Part shown: positions 8,992 through 17,629 of the stretch, piece after piece
Layout: every line of letters starts with the position of its first letter
Position numbering within the stretch: position 1 is the first letter of the stretch
NCBI GenBank assembly: GCA_024690825.1
Contig: JAILOK010000097.1
Coordinates: forward strand, 49,218-113,217
Source: Lachnospiraceae bacterium
GTDB lineage: Bacteria; Bacillota; Clostridia; Lachnospirales; Lachnospiraceae
DNA length: 64,000 bases
Direction of reading: 5' to 3'
The notes under the pieces: generated by a model
The model's database searches: none
What the model was told of the DNA's origin: nothing
Seen by the model: the letters and a program-made list of their open reading frames with translations, nothing else
Made by a program: the position numbers and the translations under genes

Positions 8992-9898
8992 ATCTTCATA
9001 TAACGGGATGCTTGCGGTATTTAAGGAAGAAGGCTTTACATCAAATGATGTCGTGGCAAAGCTTCGCGGTATCCTTCACATGAAGAAGATCGGACATACG
9101 GGAACCCTGGACCCTGCGGCAACGGGAGTGCTTCCGGTGTGTCTGGGAAAAGGCACAAAGATGATCAGCCTCCTTGAGGATACGGACAAAACCTACAGGT
9201 GTAAGTGTAAACTTGGCGTGCTTACCGATACCGAAGACATGACCGGGAATGTGGTTGAAACAGGAAGCACGGAAGGGATCACAAAGGATCGCATAATAAA
9301 AGAGCTGGAGAGCTTCAAAGGCCGGTATATGCAGGTTCCGCCGATGTATTCGGCAAAAAAGGTAAACGGCAGAAAGCTCTATGAACTTGCGCGTGAAGGG
9401 GTAGAGATAGAAAGAAAACCCTGCGAGGTTTTTATTAAAAGCATATCGGCGGATTCCTTTGATCTTTCGGATGATATATTTGAATTTACGGTCGAATGTT
9501 CAAAGGGCACCTATATCAGGTCGCTGTGCCGTGATCTGGGTGAAAGACTCGGTACAAAAGCAAGCATGTTAAAGCTTGTCAGGACAAAGGCCTGCGGCAT
9601 ATCGATATCGGATGCACTTAAGCTTTCCGAAATAGAGGAGCTTGCAAAGTCCGGTGAGATATCAAAACGCATGATAAGCATCGATAAGGTATTTTCGGAG
9701 TATGATGAAATAAGGGCAGGAAACGCAGAAGAGGACAAAAGTGTCAGAAACGGGAATGTGTTAAGGGTTTCACTTCCCGACGGAAGATACAGGGTATATC
9801 TTTCGGACGGCACCTTTGCCGCCATTTACGAGGTGAGGAACAAAAAGGCGCAGTTATGCGGATATTTTCTGACGCAGACGAATTTGATAAAAGCGTAA
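8978..9898 (+). CDS. truB: tRNA pseudouridine-55 synthase TruB
   Basis: GMLAVFKEEGFTSNDVVAKLR, KKIGHTGTLDPAATGVLPVCLG (with the catalytic Asp of GTLDP), YSAKKVNGRKLYELAREG and CSKGTYIRSLCRDLG are the TruB signature blocks. The enzyme makes pseudouridine 55 in the T loop of tRNAs. The 306-residue length is normal. The start ATG 8978 overlaps nrnA by 14 bases, and the 3' end overlaps ribF by 43 bases. Confidence 0.97.
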   Translation: MQKAESSYNGMLAVFKEEGFTSNDVVAKLRGILHMKKIGHTGTLDPAATGVLPVCLGKGTKMISLLEDTDKTYRCKCKLGVLTDTEDMTGNVVETGSTEGITKDRIIKELESFKGRYMQVPPMYSAKKVNGRKLYELAREGVEIERKPCEVFIKSISADSFDLSDDIFEFTVECSKGTYIRSLCRDLGERLGTKASMLKLVRTKACGISISDALKLSEIEELAKSGEISKRMISIDKVFSEYDEIRAGNAEEDKSVRNGNVLRVSLPDGRYRVYLSDGTFAAIYEVRNKKAQLCGYFLTQTNLIKA

Positions 9899-10776
9899 AT
9901 GATGCCACGGCGGCGGCCTTCGGTAAATTTGACGGTCTGCACAAAGGACATTTTAAACTCCTTGAAAATGTCCTGAAGCAGAAGAAATCCGGGCTTTCAT
10001 CCCTGGTATTGACTTTTGACGGGTCGTTTGCGGATTATTTTTCCGGTGAGAAAAGCGGTGTCCTTTCCACAAATACGGAAAAAGAAGACCTTCTGCGCGA
10101 CATGGGAGTGGATCATGAGTTCGTCATGCCGATAAATGAGGAAACAGTCGCCATGGAGCCGGAAGATTTCGTGGAACTGCTTGTAAAAAAGCTGCATGTC
10201 AGATACATAGCGGCAGGACCCGATGTTTCCTTCGGGGCAAAGGGAAGGGGAGACATAAACCTCTTAAAGAAGCTTGCGGAAGAATATTCCGTTGAAGTTG
10301 AGATAATCGAAAAAGTAAAGCTGGGGGATGATGTGATAAGCTCTTCCCTGATCAAAAATCTCATAGCCGGTGGAAAGATGGAACTGGCGCAGGCGGTACT
10401 GGGCCGCCCCTACAGCCTTGAGGGAATGGTAACAAGGGGACGGATGCTTGGAAGGAAGCTTGAGATGCCTACGGTGAATCTTTCGGTTGAGCCCGAAAAG
10501 ATGCTTCCTCCCTACGGTGTTTATTTTTCACACATATTCCTGGGCACGGGCGTATTTTTGGGTATCACAAATGTAGGAGTTCGTCCCACAGTAAGCGAAG
10601 AAAAAAAGGTTTCCGTCGAAACCTACATATACGATTTTGATGACGATGTTTACGGAGAGACCTTAAGAGTTGAACTGCTTCATTTCCTGCGTGGAGAGAA
10701 GAAGTTTGAGAATATAGAGGAACTGAAAAGTCAGATGCGTACGGACATGCTTAGGGGAAGGATTTATTTTTCATGA
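9856..10776 (+). CDS. ribF: Bifunctional riboflavin kinase / FAD synthetase
   Basis: The N-terminal FAD synthetase (nucleotidyltransferase) domain has AAFGKFDGLHKGHFKLLEN and, near its end, ISSSLIKNLIAGG. The C-terminal riboflavin kinase domain, from about residue 178, has GMVTRGRMLGRKLEMPTVNL, PPYGVYF, GITNVGVRPTV and ETYIYDFDDDVYGE. Together they turn riboflavin into FMN and FAD. The protein is 306 residues, as usual. It overlaps truB, as in many Firmicutes, and the next gene by 4 bases (ATGA). I see no FMN riboswitch upstream. Confidence 0.96.
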   Translation: MRIFSDADEFDKSVNDATAAAFGKFDGLHKGHFKLLENVLKQKKSGLSSLVLTFDGSFADYFSGEKSGVLSTNTEKEDLLRDMGVDHEFVMPINEETVAMEPEDFVELLVKKLHVRYIAAGPDVSFGAKGRGDINLLKKLAEEYSVEVEIIEKVKLGDDVISSSLIKNLIAGGKMELAQAVLGRPYSLEGMVTRGRMLGRKLEMPTVNLSVEPEKMLPPYGVYFSHIFLGTGVFLGITNVGVRPTVSEEKKVSVETYIYDFDDDVYGETLRVELLHFLRGEKKFENIEELKSQMRTDMLRGRIYFS

Positions 10777-12443
10777 ATGCGACCGTATTATTTACCATGA
10801 TGGGCGGACTCGGGCTTTTCCTTTACGGGATGAAGCTCATGGGAGACAGTATCGAAAATGCCGCCGGCGCGAAACTGAGAAGCATACTTGAGACTTTGAC
10901 TACCAACAAGTTTATGGGCATGATAGTCGGTATATTCTTTACTGCCGCTATCCAGTCCTCGAGCGCCTGTACGGTCATGGTCGTATCCTTCGTAAATTCG
11001 GGCTTGATGGATCTGTATCAGGCCGCCGGCGTTATCTTCGGAGCCAACATCGGTACCACGGTCACTTCCCAGCTCGTTTCCTTCAATCTTTCAAAATATG
11101 CGCCGCTTTTCCTGCTGCCCTCAGTCCTTTTTGCAATGTTCTCAAAACGCTCCATGGTCAGGAAATGCGCAAGCATAGTCGTCGGATTCGGAATCCTGTT
11201 TTTGGGTTTGTCCTCGATGAGCAGCGCCATGTCGGGCATGGCGGATTCACCCCAGCTCATGAGTGTGCTCGGATCATTGAAATCCCCGCTTGCGGCCATA
11301 ATCGTCGGCACGGTCATCACGGGTATAATACAAAGCTCGTCCGTCACCGTCTCGATCATGCTTCTCATGTGCAGGGAAGGACTTTTGGATATCAATATCT
11401 GTCTTTATATCATCCTTGGCTGTAATATAGGCGCCTGCGTTCCGGCCCTTCTTACCGGACTTGCGGGAAAGAAAAACGCCCTCCGCGCAGCATTGATCCA
11501 TCTTTTCTTCAATATAATAGGAACGGTCATCATGACAGTGATCCTCATATTTGCGGAGGACGGTGTAGTGGCGATGCTTGAGGCCGTATCCTCGGGCGAC
11601 AAGGGAAGGATGATAGCAAATGCCCACTCAATCTTCAAGATCTTCCAGGTTGTGCTCTTATTACCCGTATCCTCACTCATAGTGAAGCTTACTTATCTTG
11701 TCACGCCCGGTGAGGAACACGGCGTCGGCTACAGGGAACAGTTCACTCTCATGTATATAGGAGAGAAGGTTGTTTTCTCACCGGCTACAGCTGTAATAGA
11801 TGCAACCCGCGAGCTTGAGCGAATGGGCACTCTTGCAAGCGAAAATATAAACAGGGCGATGAACGCCCTTATTACACTGGATGAAGACGACATCAGAGAG
11901 GTCTACGAGGTCGAAAAGAATATCAATTATCTTAACCATGCGATAGTAAACTATCTGGTCAAGGTGGGCCAGATGAACCTGCCTGTGGATGACAGCAGAC
12001 AGATAGGTGCTCTTTTCCATGTTGTGAACGATATCGAGCGCATAGGCGATCATGCCGAGAATGTTGCGGATGCGGCCAAACAGAGGATAGAAAGCGATAT
12101 AAGCTTCTCGCTTGAGGCCAGAAACGAGATGGGACGCCTGCTTGAGATGGTAAATACCATAATAAGGTACGCCATGGAGGTATTTGCGGGAAATCCCGAT
12201 ATGGAAGAAAAACTGAAGATGGTCGAGGAACTTGAGGACCGGATCGATATCGAGGAGAGAAGCATCCAGGATCATCATGTGGAGAGGCTTGCGAAGAATG
12301 AATGTACTCCGGAGGCGGGAATGCTGTTTTCGGATATCATATCAGGACTTGAAAGGGTTGCGGATCATGCCACCAATATCGCTTTCGCGATCAGGGATTC
12401 CGAAAGAGAGGATCTAAGCGTGAGGCAGGTGGCTGTGAAGTAG
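10773..12443 (+). CDS. Na/Pi cotransporter family protein with PhoU-like tail
   Basis: The 556-residue protein has two repeated Na/Pi-cotransport units in its membrane half: the first with IQSSSACTVMVVSFVNSG and ANIGTTVTSQL, the second with IIQSSSVTVSIMLL and CNIGACVPALLTG. The QSSS motifs are the substrate/sodium-binding signature. From about residue 335 a soluble PhoU-like helical domain follows, with two DIERIGDHAEN / GLERVADHATN motifs. It probably takes up phosphate with sodium. It overlaps ribF by four bases, so it may ride at the end of the translation operon. Topology is inferred from hydrophobicity only. Confidence 0.93.
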   Translation: MNATVLFTMMGGLGLFLYGMKLMGDSIENAAGAKLRSILETLTTNKFMGMIVGIFFTAAIQSSSACTVMVVSFVNSGLMDLYQAAGVIFGANIGTTVTSQLVSFNLSKYAPLFLLPSVLFAMFSKRSMVRKCASIVVGFGILFLGLSSMSSAMSGMADSPQLMSVLGSLKSPLAAIIVGTVITGIIQSSSVTVSIMLLMCREGLLDINICLYIILGCNIGACVPALLTGLAGKKNALRAALIHLFFNIIGTVIMTVILIFAEDGVVAMLEAVSSGDKGRMIANAHSIFKIFQVVLLLPVSSLIVKLTYLVTPGEEHGVGYREQFTLMYIGEKVVFSPATAVIDATRELERMGTLASENINRAMNALITLDEDDIREVYEVEKNINYLNHAIVNYLVKVGQMNLPVDDSRQIGALFHVVNDIERIGDHAENVADAAKQRIESDISFSLEARNEMGRLLEMVNTIIRYAMEVFAGNPDMEEKLKMVEELEDRIDIEERSIQDHHVERLAKNECTPEAGMLFSDIISGLERVADHATNIAFAIRDSEREDLSVRQVAVK

Positions 12444-12456
12444 CAAGAGGAAGGCG

Positions 12457-13548
12457 ATGAAGGGTATCTCTTTTGAAAAAGCCCTTTGTTTTTCCGGGCT
12501 CATAACGGCTTTAGTCTTTATCCGGACCGTCTGTGTTTTTGCCGGGGGATCCGGTGTGCTTCTTACTGCCGGAGCCGCCACAAAGCTTGAGATGGGGACC
12601 TTTGACACCATCGCTTCAACCGAGGTCATGAGCCAGGCCCAGGCCGGTGCTTCCGCCGGCATAGATGAACAGGCCATCAGAGAAGGGCAGATCGAAGAGA
12701 CCATAGCCGGCTACAAAAATCTGGGCATAGCCGTTGTTGAAAATCACTTAAATGTCAGGGAAGCTGCCAACGAGGATTCAAATCTCGTCGGCAAGATGAC
12801 GAGAAATGCGGGATGTGAGATCCTTTCCGTCGATGACGGATGGGCGCATATAAAATCCGGGAAGGTGGATGGTTATGTAAACCTTGAATATCTTCTTACG
12901 GGCGAAGAAGCAAAGCAGAGGGCAAGGCAGGTCATCACATTGATGGCAACCGTTACGACCACCACGCTTTTTGTCCGTGACCAGCCTACCACCGAATCTG
13001 CCGTTATCACCATGGTTCCCATGGACGAGGAACTTGAGGTTCTTTCCGGGGAAATCAATGATCCCTGGGTAAAGATCGCGATCGACGATGATGAAGGGTA
13101 TGTGAGCACCGAATTCGTTACCCTGTCAGAGCAGCTCGACAAGGCCGTGACCATGACCGAGCTCCGCTACGGCATGGGTGTATCCGATCTTCGCATCAAT
13201 CTGGTCAATTACGCCAAGCAGTTTTTGGGCAACCGTTATGTATGGGGAGGAACTTCCCTTACAAAGGGCGCGGACTGCTCGGGCTATGTCATGCAGATAT
13301 ACAAAAAATACGGCATAGGGCTGCCGCGTACCTCCAGAGAGCAGGCGCGCTGCGGCACCAAGGTCGCTTCAGGCGATGCAAAGCCCGGAGATCTTTTCTT
13401 CTACGGCAAGGGCGGTGTTGTAAACCATGTCGCCATCTACATAGGCGGAGGCCAGATCATCCATGCATCAAACCCCCGAAGCGGCATCAAAATCTCAAAT
13501 GCCTACTACCGTACACCCTACGCGATCCGCCGCGTGATCAAAGAGTGA
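12457..13548 (+). CDS. Secreted SH3 - NlpC/P60 peptidoglycan endopeptidase
   Basis: The start ATG 12457 follows GAGGAAGGCG, 13 bases after the transporter. An N-terminal signal peptide or anchor (about residues 8-35) leads to two bacterial SH3 domains (about 85-140 and 155-225; LNVREAANEDSNLVGKM and LFVRDQPTTESAVITMV). A C-terminal NlpC/P60 domain follows (about 245-360). The catalytic Cys is in GADCSGYVMQ, a His in VNHVAIYIGGG and another in IIHASNP. Family members cut the peptide stems of peptidoglycan. The 363-residue protein probably remodels the cell wall. The sequence after its stop is repeat material, not a second gene. Confidence 0.94.
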   Translation: MKGISFEKALCFSGLITALVFIRTVCVFAGGSGVLLTAGAATKLEMGTFDTIASTEVMSQAQAGASAGIDEQAIREGQIEETIAGYKNLGIAVVENHLNVREAANEDSNLVGKMTRNAGCEILSVDDGWAHIKSGKVDGYVNLEYLLTGEEAKQRARQVITLMATVTTTTLFVRDQPTTESAVITMVPMDEELEVLSGEINDPWVKIAIDDDEGYVSTEFVTLSEQLDKAVTMTELRYGMGVSDLRINLVNYAKQFLGNRYVWGGTSLTKGADCSGYVMQIYKKYGIGLPRTSREQARCGTKVASGDAKPGDLFFYGKGGVVNHVAIYIGGGQIIHASNPRSGIKISNAYYRTPYAIRRVIKE

Positions 13549-13554
13549 CAGGGG

Positions 13555-13636
13555 GTGCTGAACAGGCAGTGCCTGTTCGTCTAGCACCGACCGGAGCGGA
13601 GCGGAGACCGGTTCTGCTGTCATCTTTTTGTTTTTC
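13555..13636 (+). repeat. Nested hairpin and partial REP-like unit after the NlpC/P60 gene
   Basis: GGTGCT (13555-13560) and AGCACC pair around an inner hairpin AACAGGCA-G-TGCCTGTT. This is followed by a GC-rich stretch and TTCTGCTGTCAT, which matches the end of the REP-like units. It lacks a T tract directly after the stem, so I do not call it a terminator. Confidence 0.5.
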
Positions 13637-13640
13637 GTGT

Positions 13641-13947
13641 GTCAGAGGGACGGTTCTTCTGTCATTTTTTTGTTTTTCGGATGATGCGCATATATTACCG
13701 TGCAGTTGTTCGGACGCTTTATTATCTAAGCTCATGATACAGTCTATGGCCCGTCACGCAACCGGGGCAACCCAACATCCGTGTTTGGCTCCGCTTCGCT
13801 CCGCATTTGCCCCTATTTGCGCATCCTTGCGCAAATTTGCTGCATACAGAACATTCGCTAAGATAATAACAGCATCCTCACAGGGCACGATAATATATGC
13901 GCATCATTCTGGTCCACATGTATGACAGCAGAACCGTCCCTCTGTCA
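13641..13947 (+). repeat. Foldback (MITE-like) element with long inverted arms and REP-like ends
   Basis: The outer ends are inverted copies of the REP-like unit (13641-13664 and 13923-13947). Inside them, a 23-base block at 13681-13703 recurs inverted at 13885-13907 with one mismatch. A third, weaker match is at about 13716-13732 against 13857-13873. The arms are thus about 95 bases or more and could fold the whole element into one long hairpin. The centre holds a perfect small hairpin TTGCGCATCCTTGCGCAA (13817-13834). The frames crossing the element are not gene-like. It fills most of the 574-base gap before rpsO. Confidence 0.75.
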
Positions 13948-13998
13948 ACTCCCCTGTCAACTTTGTCAACCGGGTCAACAATCGGATCCGTATCATGG

Positions 13999-14028
13999 TT
14001 GACGTAAGGCATGCGGATATGTTAGAAT
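13999..14028 (+). promoter_or_regulatory. Promoter and leader of rpsO
   Basis: TTGACG (13999-14004), an 18-base spacer and TAGAAT (14023-14028). About 90 bases of leader follow before rpsO. In other bacteria the rpsO leader binds S15 for feedback control. I can see complementary stretches but no fold I would defend. Confidence 0.65.
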
Positions 14029-14122
14029 ACATGGGTTGTGATCCGGCTGCCCAGTTCATGGCATCTCAAAGCCTGTGCTTAGCAGTTCGGTAAAACAGTA
14101 AAAATACAAAGGAGACAAAGAA

Positions 14123-14389
14123 ATGATCACAAAAGAAAAGAAGACAGAGATTATCGAAAAGTATGCAAAGAAGCCCGGAGATACCGGCTCGCCCGAGGTT
14201 CAGATCGCAATTCTCACAGAGCGCATCAGAGAGCTTACCGAGCACTTAAAGGAAAACAACAACGACCACCACTCAAGACGCGGACTTTTGAAGATGGTCG
14301 GACAGCGCCGCGGACTTCTTGATTACTTAAAGAAGAAAGACATCGAGAGATACAGAAGCATAATCGAGAAACTCGGAATCAGGAAATAA
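14123..14389 (+). CDS. rpsO: 30S ribosomal protein S15
   Basis: The 88-residue protein starts at ATG 14123 after [54 protein letters not shown] and [13 protein letters not shown] are the textbook S15 sequence. It binds the central domain of 16S rRNA early in 30S assembly. It is followed by pnp, the conserved rpsO-pnp pair. Confidence 0.99.
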   Translation: MITKEKKTEIIEKYAKKPGDTGSPEVQIAILTERIRELTEHLKENNNDHHSRRGLLKMVGQRRGLLDYLKKKDIERYRSIIEKLGIRK

Positions 14390-14398
14390 AGATTTATC

Positions 14399-14430
14399 CA
14401 AGGTGGAACATCATGCGTTCCACCTTGTTT
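14399..14430 (+). terminator. rpsO-pnp intergenic hairpin (partial terminator or processing site)
   Basis: CAAGGTGGAAC (14399-14409) pairs perfectly with GTTCCACCTTG (14417-14427) around a 7-base loop, followed by only TTT. It may partly terminate after rpsO or be a nuclease processing site, as known between rpsO and pnp in other bacteria. Confidence 0.6.
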
Positions 14431-14496
14431 AAGTAGATAACAGATTTTTTTAATGCCTCGTTGGAAGGCGGAAGAAGAGAAGGAAGGAAAAGAAAA

Positions 14497-16587
14497 ATGG
14501 CAGACTACAGAACTTATTCAATGGAACTTGCAGGAAAGACCCTTTCGGTCGACATCGGAAGAGTCGGAAAACAGGCAAACGGCTGCGCATTCATGCATTA
14601 CGGAGAGACTACGGTCCTCTGTACCGCAACTGCGTCAAAGCAGCCCAGGGAAGGCATAGATTTCTTCCCGCTTTCGGTAGAATATGAAGAGAAATTCTAT
14701 TCAGCCGGAAAAATGCCCGGAGGATTCAATAAAAGAGAGGGAAAGGCTTCGGAAAACGCCGTACTGACATCCAGAGTCATCGACCGTCCCATGAGACCCC
14801 TTTTCCCGAAGGATTACAGAAACGATGTAACACTTGACGCAATGGTAATGTCGGTTGATCCGACAGCGCGTCCCGAGCTTGTGGGAATGCTCGGCTGCGC
14901 TCTTGCCACAACCATATCCGATATCCCGTTTGACGGCCCCTGCGCAATGACACAGATCGGAATGCAGGACGGAAAATTCATCGTCAATCCCGATCAGGCA
15001 ACCTGGGACAAGGGCGATATGAGACTTACGGTAGCATCGGTCGGACAGAAGGTCATCATGATCGAGGCAGGCTGCAACGAGATCCCCGATGACAAGATGT
15101 TAGAGGCCATATACATGGCACACGATGTAAACCTCAAGGTTATCGAATTCTTCAAAGAGATAGCCGAAAAAGAGGGCAAACCCAAGCATTCATATGTAAG
15201 CTGCGCGGTTCCCGAGGCTCTGTTTGAAGAGATCAAAAAGATCGTGCCTCCCGAGGAGATGGAAAAGGCAACCTTCAACGATGACAAGCAGGCAAGAGAA
15301 GAGGCAGTGGCCGAGGCAACTGCAAAGGTTGAGGAAGCATTAAAGGATAATGAAGAATGGGCTCCGATCATCGGAGAAGCGATGTACCAGTACCAGAAAA
15401 AGACAGTCAGAAAGATGATCTTAAAGGATCACAAGAGACCTGACGGCAGAGACATCAAGCAGATCCGTCCGCTTGCGGCAGAGATCGATATCATCCCGAG
15501 AGTACACGGTTCGGCCATGTTTACCAGAGGCCAGACCCAGATCTGCGATGTGATAACACTGGCACCTCTTTCGGAAAAGCAGAAGGTTGACGGACTTGAT
15601 GAGAATATCACGGAAAAGAGATATATACATCAGTACAACTTCCCTTCATACTCGGTTGGAGAGACAAAGGTCTCCAGAGGCCCCGGAAGACGCGAGATCG
15701 GACACGGAGCTTTGGCAGAGCGCGCAATGCTCCCGGTTCTTCCTTCGGAGGCAGAGTTCCCCTACGCGATCCGCGCGGTATCCGAGACATTTGAATCAAA
15801 CGGCTCCACCTCACAGGCATCCATCTGCGCATCAAGCATGGCGCTCATGGCTGCGGGCGTGCCCGTAAAGGATCAGGTTGCAGGCATCTCCTGCGGACTT
15901 GTGACAGGCGACACGGATGATGATTTCATCGTCCTTACCGATATACAGGGACTTGAGGACTTCTTCGGAGACATGGACTTCAAGGTTGCCGGAACACACA
16001 AGGGAATCACGGCCATCCAGATGGATATCAAGATCCACGGCCTGACACGCCCCATAGTAGAGCAGGCGATCTCACAGTGCCATGAAGCCAGGGATTTCAT
16101 CATGGAAAATGTCATGAAGAATGCCATAGCTGAGCCCAGGAAAGAACTTGGCAAATATGCGCCCAAGATCGTACAGATCCAGATCGATCCCGAAAAGATC
16201 GGCGAGGTTGTGGGACAGCGCGGCAAGACGATCAACGAGATCATCGCCCGTACCGGCGTGAAGATCGACATCACGGACGACGGAGCAGTTTCCGTATGCG
16301 GACAGGACAAGGCCTCCATGGACAAGGCGATCGAAATGATACAGATGATCGTTACGGACTACGAAGAGGGGCAGTTCTACGAGGGAAATGTCGTATCCAT
16401 CAAGGAATTCGGAGCTTTCGTGGAGTTTGCTCCGGGCAAGGAAGGCATGGTCCATATCTCAAGGATCGCAAACCGCCGTATCAACCGTGTTGAGGACGAG
16501 CTGACACTGGGAGACCATGTCAGGGTGAAGTGCCTCGGCAAGGACAAGATGGGCAGGATGGTATTCTCGATCAAGGATGCTAAATAA
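14497..16587 (+). CDS. pnp: Polyribonucleotide nucleotidyltransferase (PNPase)
   Basis: I chose ATG 14497 (MADYRTYSMELAGKTL), preceded by AAGGAAGG. An in-frame TTG at 14461 would add a basic 12-residue extension that is not typical. Two RNase PH domains (about 10-230 and 310-545) carry FFPLSVEYEEKFYSAGKMPGG and, in the second, VSRGPGRREIGHGALAERA. A KH domain follows (about 555-610, IGEVVGQRGKTINEI), then a C-terminal S1 domain (about 620-695, GNVVSIKEFGAFVEFAPGKEGMVHIS). It degrades RNA 3' to 5' with phosphate. Length (about 696) is normal. Confidence 0.98.
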   Translation: MADYRTYSMELAGKTLSVDIGRVGKQANGCAFMHYGETTVLCTATASKQPREGIDFFPLSVEYEEKFYSAGKMPGGFNKREGKASENAVLTSRVIDRPMRPLFPKDYRNDVTLDAMVMSVDPTARPELVGMLGCALATTISDIPFDGPCAMTQIGMQDGKFIVNPDQATWDKGDMRLTVASVGQKVIMIEAGCNEIPDDKMLEAIYMAHDVNLKVIEFFKEIAEKEGKPKHSYVSCAVPEALFEEIKKIVPPEEMEKATFNDDKQAREEAVAEATAKVEEALKDNEEWAPIIGEAMYQYQKKTVRKMILKDHKRPDGRDIKQIRPLAAEIDIIPRVHGSAMFTRGQTQICDVITLAPLSEKQKVDGLDENITEKRYIHQYNFPSYSVGETKVSRGPGRREIGHGALAERAMLPVLPSEAEFPYAIRAVSETFESNGSTSQASICASSMALMAAGVPVKDQVAGISCGLVTGDTDDDFIVLTDIQGLEDFFGDMDFKVAGTHKGITAIQMDIKIHGLTRPIVEQAISQCHEARDFIMENVMKNAIAEPRKELGKYAPKIVQIQIDPEKIGEVVGQRGKTINEIIARTGVKIDITDDGAVSVCGQDKASMDKAIEMIQMIVTDYEEGQFYEGNVVSIKEFGAFVEFAPGKEGMVHISRIANRRINRVEDELTLGDHVRVKCLGKDKMGRMVFSIKDAK

Positions 16588-16598
16588 TTAAAAAGTGA

Positions 16599-16648
16599 CC
16601 TCCGGTGGAATATGATATGAAGAATCTCATATCCCGCCGGAGGTTTTT
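16599..16648 (+). terminator. Terminator of pnp
   Basis: CCTCCGGTGG (16599-16608) pairs with CCGCCGGAGG (16634-16643) with an inner ATATGAT/ATCTCATAT extension, then TTTTT. A strong intrinsic terminator marking the end of the core block. Confidence 0.9.
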
Positions 16649-16668
16649 GTAAATTGTGAGAAATCATA

Positions 16669-17559
16669 ATGATGACAACACCAAAAAGAGGAAGGTTATA
16701 CTATCTGATAAACACAGCTGCGATAATTGCAGGTGTGTTTTTCCTGTATTCAAAGTACTTTGCGGGGATGCTGACAGTCATAGAGGACAGAACGCGGAGC
16801 ATACTGCTTTTCCTCTTTATCTCACTTCTTATAGCAGTCATTTACTGCATGAAGGCTTTCAGGCTTTATATCATATTTATGGACAACAGAGTGGTCTTAA
16901 AGCGCTTTTTCAGGGTGTACATCAAAACCATGCCGGTAAGCCTCGCATTTCCTCTGAAGCTTGGAGAGATCTTCAGGATGTACTGCTTTTCCTGCGAGAC
17001 CGGCAGCGCGGCTACGGGAATCCTCGGGATCCTCGTGGAGCGGTTCTTTGATACGATACCCCTGCTTGCTCTTATTATAATATTCACTCTGCTTTCGGGT
17101 GAAAAGATAATTACACTTGTAATACTGCTGGCCGGCTTCCTGATACTTATCACGGCACTCTACCTCAGCTTTCCGTCGATATATGCATACGCAAACAGAT
17201 ACTGCATGGTAAGCATCCGCTCGGAAAGATCGATCAGGCTGTTAAGGATACTGGAATCCGCGGATAAATGGTACGGGAGAGTCAAAAGCCTCATAAAGGA
17301 CAGGGTGGCCATACTGCTGATTATCTCATCCTTTACCTGGCTTGCCGAATGCGGGATACTGATGCTGTTCGTGAAGGGTATGGGAGACGAATTCAGGCCC
17401 GATATCTTCCTGACATATATAAGCTCCGTGTTTTCCGGCAGTACCAACGGATATGTGGATCTGTATGTGGGCTTAAGCGCCGTGCTATTCTTTGCTGTAT
17501 TCATCATCGTTTACGCATTGTCATTTATCAGGAAAATATTTGCGGGAAAACGCATGTAG
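16669..17559 (+). CDS. Flippase-like / LPG-synthase-TM family membrane protein
   Basis: This 296-residue protein has about 7-8 predicted membrane helices. It carries the family signature PLKLGEIFRMYC and, after a short gap, ILVERFFDTIPLLAL, which matches the lysylphosphatidylglycerol-synthetase transmembrane/YbhN-type family (PGxxGExxR...ERxxD). Members are transferred-lipid flippases or of unknown role, often in glycan loci. There is no C-terminal aminoacyl-transfer domain, so it is not a full MprF. It opens the accessory block after the pnp terminator. The ribosome binding site is weak, and ATG 16672 is an equally possible start. Substrate unknown. Confidence 0.75.
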   Translation: MMTTPKRGRLYYLINTAAIIAGVFFLYSKYFAGMLTVIEDRTRSILLFLFISLLIAVIYCMKAFRLYIIFMDNRVVLKRFFRVYIKTMPVSLAFPLKLGEIFRMYCFSCETGSAATGILGILVERFFDTIPLLALIIIFTLLSGEKIITLVILLAGFLILITALYLSFPSIYAYANRYCMVSIRSERSIRLLRILESADKWYGRVKSLIKDRVAILLIISSFTWLAECGILMLFVKGMGDEFRPDIFLTYISSVFSGSTNGYVDLYVGLSAVLFFAVFIIVYALSFIRKIFAGKRM

Positions 17560-17629
17560 ATATATGTACCGGAAATCAGACACGGAATAAGATATTTCAG
17601 ATGTAATAAACAGTCACAGAGGTAGACAG

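Noticed and set aside
9790..9860. FMN riboswitch before ribF
   Set aside because: ribF begins inside truB with no leader, and none of the conserved RFN-element sequence is visible.
13242..13925. Long open frame (227 codons) across the end of the NlpC/P60 gene and the foldback element
   Set aside because: It runs in another frame inside the hydrolase gene and then through repeat sequence. Its composition is Arg/His/Cys-rich and not protein-like, and it has no ribosome binding site.
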